52,473 nt of DNA, from positions 1 through 52,473 of IMG/VR virus record IMGVR_UViG_3300047510_004033; one strand, given 5' to 3'. Shown in pieces: positions 48,901 to 52,473 of the stretch (within the stretch, counting starts at the first letter, position 1; each line of letters starts with the position of its first letter). The notes beneath the pieces were generated by a model. It saw only the letters and a list, made by a program, of their open reading frames with translations, was not told the DNA's origin and ran no database searches. Source of the DNA: a virus. The translations under genes were made by a program, and so were the position numbers.

Positions 48901-51900
48901 TGACTGGAATAATTTGATCAACAGCTCCAGTTATCTGAATTGAATTTGTTTTTTCAGCAACAAAATATTGTGTTTGTCCTAGGTCGTCTAGTGAAAACCA
49001 ACGATCTTCGTCTAATGGCTCTAAGAGGGTGAATGACGGTTCTGAAGTAGTTATTGCAGCGGTGATACTCGCGTCTTCACTTTCAAAAACAAATCTAGAA
49101 TGTTGAAACTCAGCATCGCTTGGTTGAATTTTCATCTCTGGGAAATTTTTTGTTCTTGAATCGCCATACTCTGCGATCTTGTACGCCCAGAATTCATCTA
49201 AATCAAATTCTTTAAACTTTGATGAGTTGAAAAAGGCAGAAATTGCATTATTTGTGCCTTTTTCTTGAATTAAGCCGCGCCAAAAATTAAATTGTGATCG
49301 GTCAGATGTGTTAAGATTTTTAAAATAATCTTTTTTAGAATATCCAAGAAGCGCAAGAGCATGAGGCGAAGTTAGATTATCATCTGAAATTAAATTTGCG
49401 TCATAGTGTGATTTAAATCCAGCAACATGACTTTCAAGATTTTTAATCAGTTTATTGCCACTCAAAATGTAACCACCAAAAGATGGCCTGAGGGACAGAT
49501 TAGTCTGTTTTTCACCGTTAAAATAAATTCTTGAGATCTGTGAACCTAAGTACGAATCATAAATCAATTCGCCGTTCGCATAATTTTCAAAAACTATAAC
49601 ATGTTCATATTCTTCTATTAATCCATGCACAGAAAATAGAGGAACGGTTGATGAAATAGAAGTAAGTCGATCTTTTCTGATAATTGTCAAGTCGTCGGTT
49701 GAAATAATACTATTTTCCAAATCATATGCTGCAGGAATTGCATTTATATCTATAAATGCTTTTGAGTCAAAGGACGAAACAAGACCATTTGGGGTTTCAA
49801 TCCATATTTTTTCAACAAACGGGTTGAGAATGCTAGCCTGGCCAACTTCGATTCCTGACCACACGTCGGAAATAAATTTTTCTATTTCTAGCTGCCAACT
49901 AATTGCTCGACCAGTAATTTCGTCTATTGACGGTTTGTCTTGCTTATTAAAGCGCCAACCTTGAGCTTCAAGGTACAGTGTGTATCCGATTAAGAAGTTA
50001 ATTACGTTCTGAACTCCAGTGATAGCAAATGGAACAGGTCTAGTTATTAAGCCAGTTGGATTAGACGGTGTTGACAGAATGTTTACGTAGGATCTCCACT
50101 CATTATCAGTTTTTTCTTTGTTTAGAGCAAAAAATGTTACGTATTCTGCGCTTGTGTCTAAATCATAATACGTTATTTCAGGTCTGCGAGTATTATATGT
50201 CTCAATCCTAAATTGCCAATCTTCGCCAGCACCAGCAGGAATTATTGCGCCAGCAGTATTATATTTTCGCTGGCCGGTAGTTGTTAATTCTATTCTAAGC
50301 GCTTCAGCCCAAATACTTTTAACAAGCGGGTTGATCTTAATTACTGCCTCTGCTGCGGTGCCATATAATTCATTTAGATTTGTAGAAACATTTAAATTAT
50401 CAGTGCGCAAGAAACCATTTGCACGGTGCGCAAGTTTTGTTGACCAACCGCGATAAGCCTTAGCATTAAAAGTTGTATAAATGTCAATTGAATTATAACG
50501 TAGCAAATTAGTATAATACTGATTTAACCCTGCAAATTTTTCAACTGAAGCAGGAATAAATTGAACTGTTTTATTTGAACCATCTACAGTGATAATCAGT
50601 TGATCGCCTAAACTAAAACCTCGACCTTGATCAGAAATTTTTAGGTCAATAATTGACAAAAGTGAAGGCACTCCAATTAACGCGCCAGAGTACAGCGTGT
50701 TGGCAAACAAATTGCCAATTTTTATATCATTAACTGTTAATTGTAAGCAAGCGCCAGGCGCAACTGTTGGAAAAGAAGTTAATCCACTCAGCTGTGTTGT
50801 AACTTGTAATTTTATAGTTGATGGTGAAGTTGAATTAAAAGTTCCAACTACTAATTTTGAAACGTCTCTGTTAATCGCGGCCGGTTTTTCGCCGTGATAC
50901 AAAAATTTATTTGCGGCAGGACGTGTACCGGTAGATCTTATTAATTCAATATCTGTTAAGTCATTATTAAGGTGCTGAGTGCAAAAACCCCAACAACGGT
51001 TAAGATAAACAATAGGCTCAACTTTGAAACCTGCGCGGTTAAAACCGTATGCGTACTCGACAGATTTACGCCAAACAAGTTCAGCAGGTCCATTATCACC
51101 AAAAATATATCCTGTGTTTTTATCAGCTGGTTCAACATTTGTTATTGCAAATGAAGAAGCAAAAGAACCCGGCGCAACATATGGTGGCAACAATTCATCA
51201 GTTCGTGGGTTTACGCTAAGCGCTTGACTTAATCCTGGGCCAGGCGGCAAAATACTGGCGATCCAATTCCACATCTCAGACGACCACAGACGGCTTTGAA
51301 CAAATGTTGCAGCGTCAGTGCCAACTGTGCCAGTTGTTGTTAGCACCCAAACGGTGTTTAAAAATTCATATCCTTCAGAAATAGCAAGGCCCGCACCAGT
51401 TGACATAGTTGACATTCCGAGCATATCTGTAGCTCTTATCCAAATGCCGTTACTGCCGCTACCCAGAAAGCTAACTGTGTAAAGACCATTTTCCTCTTGA
51501 AGAGTTTGTCCAATAACTAGAACACGATCGCCTGCAGCTAAACTTACACCATCTACTGTATTTGGTGCAGCGTTAAGATTAAGATTAGTAACTTGAACAA
51601 CTTTTGCAGGAGCTAGTTCGCTTGTTGGAGAAATGCCAGTGTAAAAATCATCGCCTGTGCCCATACCGGAATCCCAAGCAACTGGTTTTGTTTCAAAACC
51701 AACAATCTTCCATGGTTCAAGATTTGGACGACATGTTGGCAGAGAAAAGCCAATTGACCCGACTGGTACTGGTGATAAAGACAGACCGTCAAAATGTTCT
51801 TTTAATAAATCGTGCCATCTGGCGATTCCAACAGTTGTTCCGGTTGTCAAAGATAATGTTATAGACGTTGCCGTCACTGCGCTTTTTGCAAGTTGTTTAT

Positions 51901-52473
51901 AATTCCATGTGAAAGCGTCAGTTGAGTCATAATCTGTACCAGCCGGATCATATTCATACTTCGCAGCAAAACGCGCAAATTCCAATTCAAGATTTTTTTG
52001 ATATGTTTGACTCGTCGAAATTGTATTATTAGGCGGCCAGACTTGTTGAGTGTTAGCAGGAACATTTTCGTATAGTTTAGTTTCAACCGCGAAAACTAGA
52101 CTGTTCACCGCAGCGGTTAAATCAACTTGCTGCCAGGCAGCTGTTAATACTTCTGGCTGCCAATTTGAACCGTCCCATCGCTTAAGAGTTTGTGTTTCTG
52201 AGCTGTACCAAAGATCATTTACAAAGGCAATTGCTGGTGAAGTAGTATCGCTTGCTACGCCAAAAATGTATAAATCGCCTGTTGAGCTGTCAAACCATAG
52301 TTGATTTTTATACAACAGCGGGTCAGCGTCTGAAGTTCTTGTTGGAGCTGTTGGACGTGAAATACCCGCCACCAGTTGATTATTCCAACGACTAACTTGT
52401 GCGCGGGATAACACGCGATTTACTTCTACATCTATGTTAATCACTGGAGTAGCATGTCCATCGTGATGTTTCA
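45953..52473 (-). CDS. Giant virion protein, 5' end beyond the window
   Basis: More than 2170 residues. A GTG at 52444 could start it, but no ribosome site precedes that codon and the frame stays open to the window edge (HHDGHATPV before INIDVEVN), so the true start probably lies outside. The N-terminal part has LWFDSSTGDLYIFG and LWYSSETQTLKRWDGSNW, common at the start of phage fibre and baseplate proteins. A GDRVLVIGQT module (about 290-385) matches one in the S74 fibre, and a TEFTVSVNGS module (about 1215-1280) matches those in the 894-residue protein. The central region is mixed alpha/beta. The size suggests a long baseplate arm or tail-fibre backbone. Confidence 0.65.
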   Translation of the reverse strand, partial: KHHDGHATPVINIDVEVNRVLSRAQVSRWNNQLVAGISRPTAPTRTSDADPLLYKNQLWFDSSTGDLYIFGVASDTTSPAIAFVNDLWYSSETQTLKRWDGSNWQPEVLTAAWQQVDLTAAVNSLVFAVETKLYENVPANTQQVWPPNNTISTSQTYQKNLELEFARFAAKYEYDPAGTDYDSTDAFTWNYKQLAKSAVTATSITLSLTTGTTVGIARWHDLLKEHFDGLSLSPVPVGSIGFSLPTCRPNLEPWKIVGFETKPVAWDSGMGTGDDFYTGISPTSELAPAKVVQVTNLNLNAAPNTVDGVSLAAGDRVLVIGQTLQEENGLYTVSFLGSGSNGIWIRATDMLGMSTMSTGAGLAISEGYEFLNTVWVLTTTGTVGTDAATFVQSRLWSSEMWNWIASILPPGPGLSQALSVNPRTDELLPPYVAPGSFASSFAITNVEPADKNTGYIFGDNGPAELVWRKSVEYAYGFNRAGFKVEPIVYLNRCWGFCTQHLNNDLTDIELIRSTGTRPAANKFLYHGEKPAAINRDVSKLVVGTFNSTSPSTIKLQVTTQLSGLTSFPTVAPGACLQLTVNDIKIGNLFANTLYSGALIGVPSLLSIIDLKISDQGRGFSLGDQLIITVDGSNKTVQFIPASVEKFAGLNQYYTNLLRYNSIDIYTTFNAKAYRGWSTKLAHRANGFLRTDNLNVSTNLNELYGTAAEAVIKINPLVKSIWAEALRIELTTTGQRKYNTAGAIIPAGAGEDWQFRIETYNTRRPEITYYDLDTSAEYVTFFALNKEKTDNEWRSYVNILSTPSNPTGLITRPVPFAITGVQNVINFLIGYTLYLEAQGWRFNKQDKPSIDEITGRAISWQLEIEKFISDVWSGIEVGQASILNPFVEKIWIETPNGLVSSFDSKAFIDINAIPAAYDLENSIISTDDLTIIRKDRLTSISSTVPLFSVHGLIEEYEHVIVFENYANGELIYDSYLGSQISRIYFNGEKQTNLSLRPSFGGYILSGNKLIKNLESHVAGFKSHYDANLISDDNLTSPHALALLGYSKKDYFKNLNTSDRSQFNFWRGLIQEKGTNNAISAFFNSSKFKEFDLDEFWAYKIAEYGDSRTKNFPEMKIQPSDAEFQHSRFVFESEDASITAAITTSEPSFTLLEPLDEDRWFSLDDLGQTQYFVAEKTNSIQITGAVDQIIPVNLKTPQLFILPNITQTLANTSSGSLIVEPIKLKTINSVEDWEFLATSATEFTVSVNGSLVGSSITINQTVNVAGLTFKIGSGLTEFSAGDKFNFSIEVSKLSGSSVKLLAPITTSSAVSLFGFINSSPKFNPMKLFNYQAKVLVDDVPIWNPAAGIHEPTALAEIDFTDSFDPARYTYSTLELGNLNLSPLKSWGPAQVGKIWWDTSNLAYMPYDDELIFPSTEERLARWGAPAAWSTVDVYEWVESTVPPNEYDALSLKEEGNTEIDPAIRASGQAARPETYFRNRTWYGRPIAWSYNQVPASYPFVSSSFSSDIYFQSTEIGPSNIILATGRFSDYDITPGMKLSAWTKLYENVAHEVKEKPVGEVMLGTSLGTIIGSSESYGPSWNRFTDARIISNTSTFEANILITKSSINPIISFIGPIILTATGADQLTATAAYIGESQTITITDIQQPAGYVAAYDFSTLGIKLELTTAVDSLTSVISAATILNTLAQLTHDIFVRETISATVELTIPDNHLSNDDDMIEYGWKAWTVPTQAQLDSDLLSPNNSWVPYYGDYQQITPITGDRVSLIQDYTNNKLMLKDLTAVEKYTSTWGAWQLLDKTIVKQYSTGTSFVSSQIDFTLEPKRVSIYRNGALISGKNFTINENTVELPSTAIGDEIVIIQRAYSPTAAELAFDPEAQDDVTVQTQYKRDYRYVSVQARDSGGNLNISKYYFWVKNKNTAGTGKKTSVQQLKNKLRFGPSLYATFQSFQSPAYLGLTNSILPARYQAFTVYGLNSIVTQNNMYKLRFTKNFTLRDDPNQLQLKNTHSEWILLRKSHPLRIPEDLWLKLTHSLAAEDFAGNPIPSDKRKQYDARHGTSTRFGLKEGQTLAPRNLLIDVITYTILNTQLTITAADGSKLPDTLNGIIDFEDYNSWFATAESTQDTMSKIWEMGSPRQVNEIFFAALNEALVNNFELADIFKTSRIMIYAVRQITPFTQG

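Noticed and set aside
1-52473. tRNA genes, integrase, transposase or attachment sites
   Set aside because: No cloverleaf-like sequence, recombinase motif or terminal inverted repeat could be recognised by reading, although a dedicated tRNA search was not possible.

Overview
The window is a piece of a large tailed-phage genome (AT-rich by eye, nearly every base coding). The relatives suggested by the gene content are T4-like myoviruses: a gp61-like primase next to a gp41-like DnaB-family helicase, a 97-residue PAAR tail-tip protein matching T4 gp5.4 in length, and repeated TATAAATA-type boxes 28-53 bases upstream of most transcription-unit heads on both strands, which match the T4-type late promoter. 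A two-component spanin pair (inner-membrane coiled coil plus lipoprotein) points to a Gram-negative host. The species of phage and host cannot be read from the sequence.

Layout. Bases 1-3360 (+): C-terminal part of a von Willebrand A-like protein, primase, helicase and a small DUF6447-like protein, closed by a terminator at 3391-3418. Bases 3490-18418 (+): receptor-recognition and virion genes. These are four small proteins sharing one beta-rich pattern, two big proteins built from laminin-G-like domains, and two fibres with the same N-terminus, one ending in an auto-cleaving S74 chaperone. Bases 18479-25794 (+): a tightly overlapping operon with a nucleotidyltransferase/ligase-motif protein, a hyperacidic protein with a four-cysteine cluster, a 98-residue hyperbasic protein, an MGME1/RecB-like nuclease and several unknowns. 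A 2OG-Fe(II) oxygenase-fold gene follows at 25825.

Bases 26464-52473 are mostly on the minus strand. Reading in the direction of transcription, from the right edge: a giant structural protein that runs off the window, an 894-residue structural protein, a series of tail/fibre proteins, a 149/125-residue gene pair joined through a T9 run that looks like a frameshift site, a GC-richer 899-residue fibre with a structured leader, four small proteins made of one repeated beta module, and a lysis cassette (i-spanin, o-spanin, M23 peptidase plus transglycosylase). One unknown + gene (27769) follows, then the PAAR protein and an unknown tail protein.

The genes after 3490 mostly build the adsorption apparatus and the virion. 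The same few modules (laminin-G-like, WTIxH beta module, fibre repeats, GDRVLV module, TFTVxGS module) are reused in many proteins on both strands. The points most worth a second look are the putative -1 frameshift at 38775-38783, the ligase-motif protein at 18519, the acidic/basic protein pair beside it, and the terminator-promoter composite elements.
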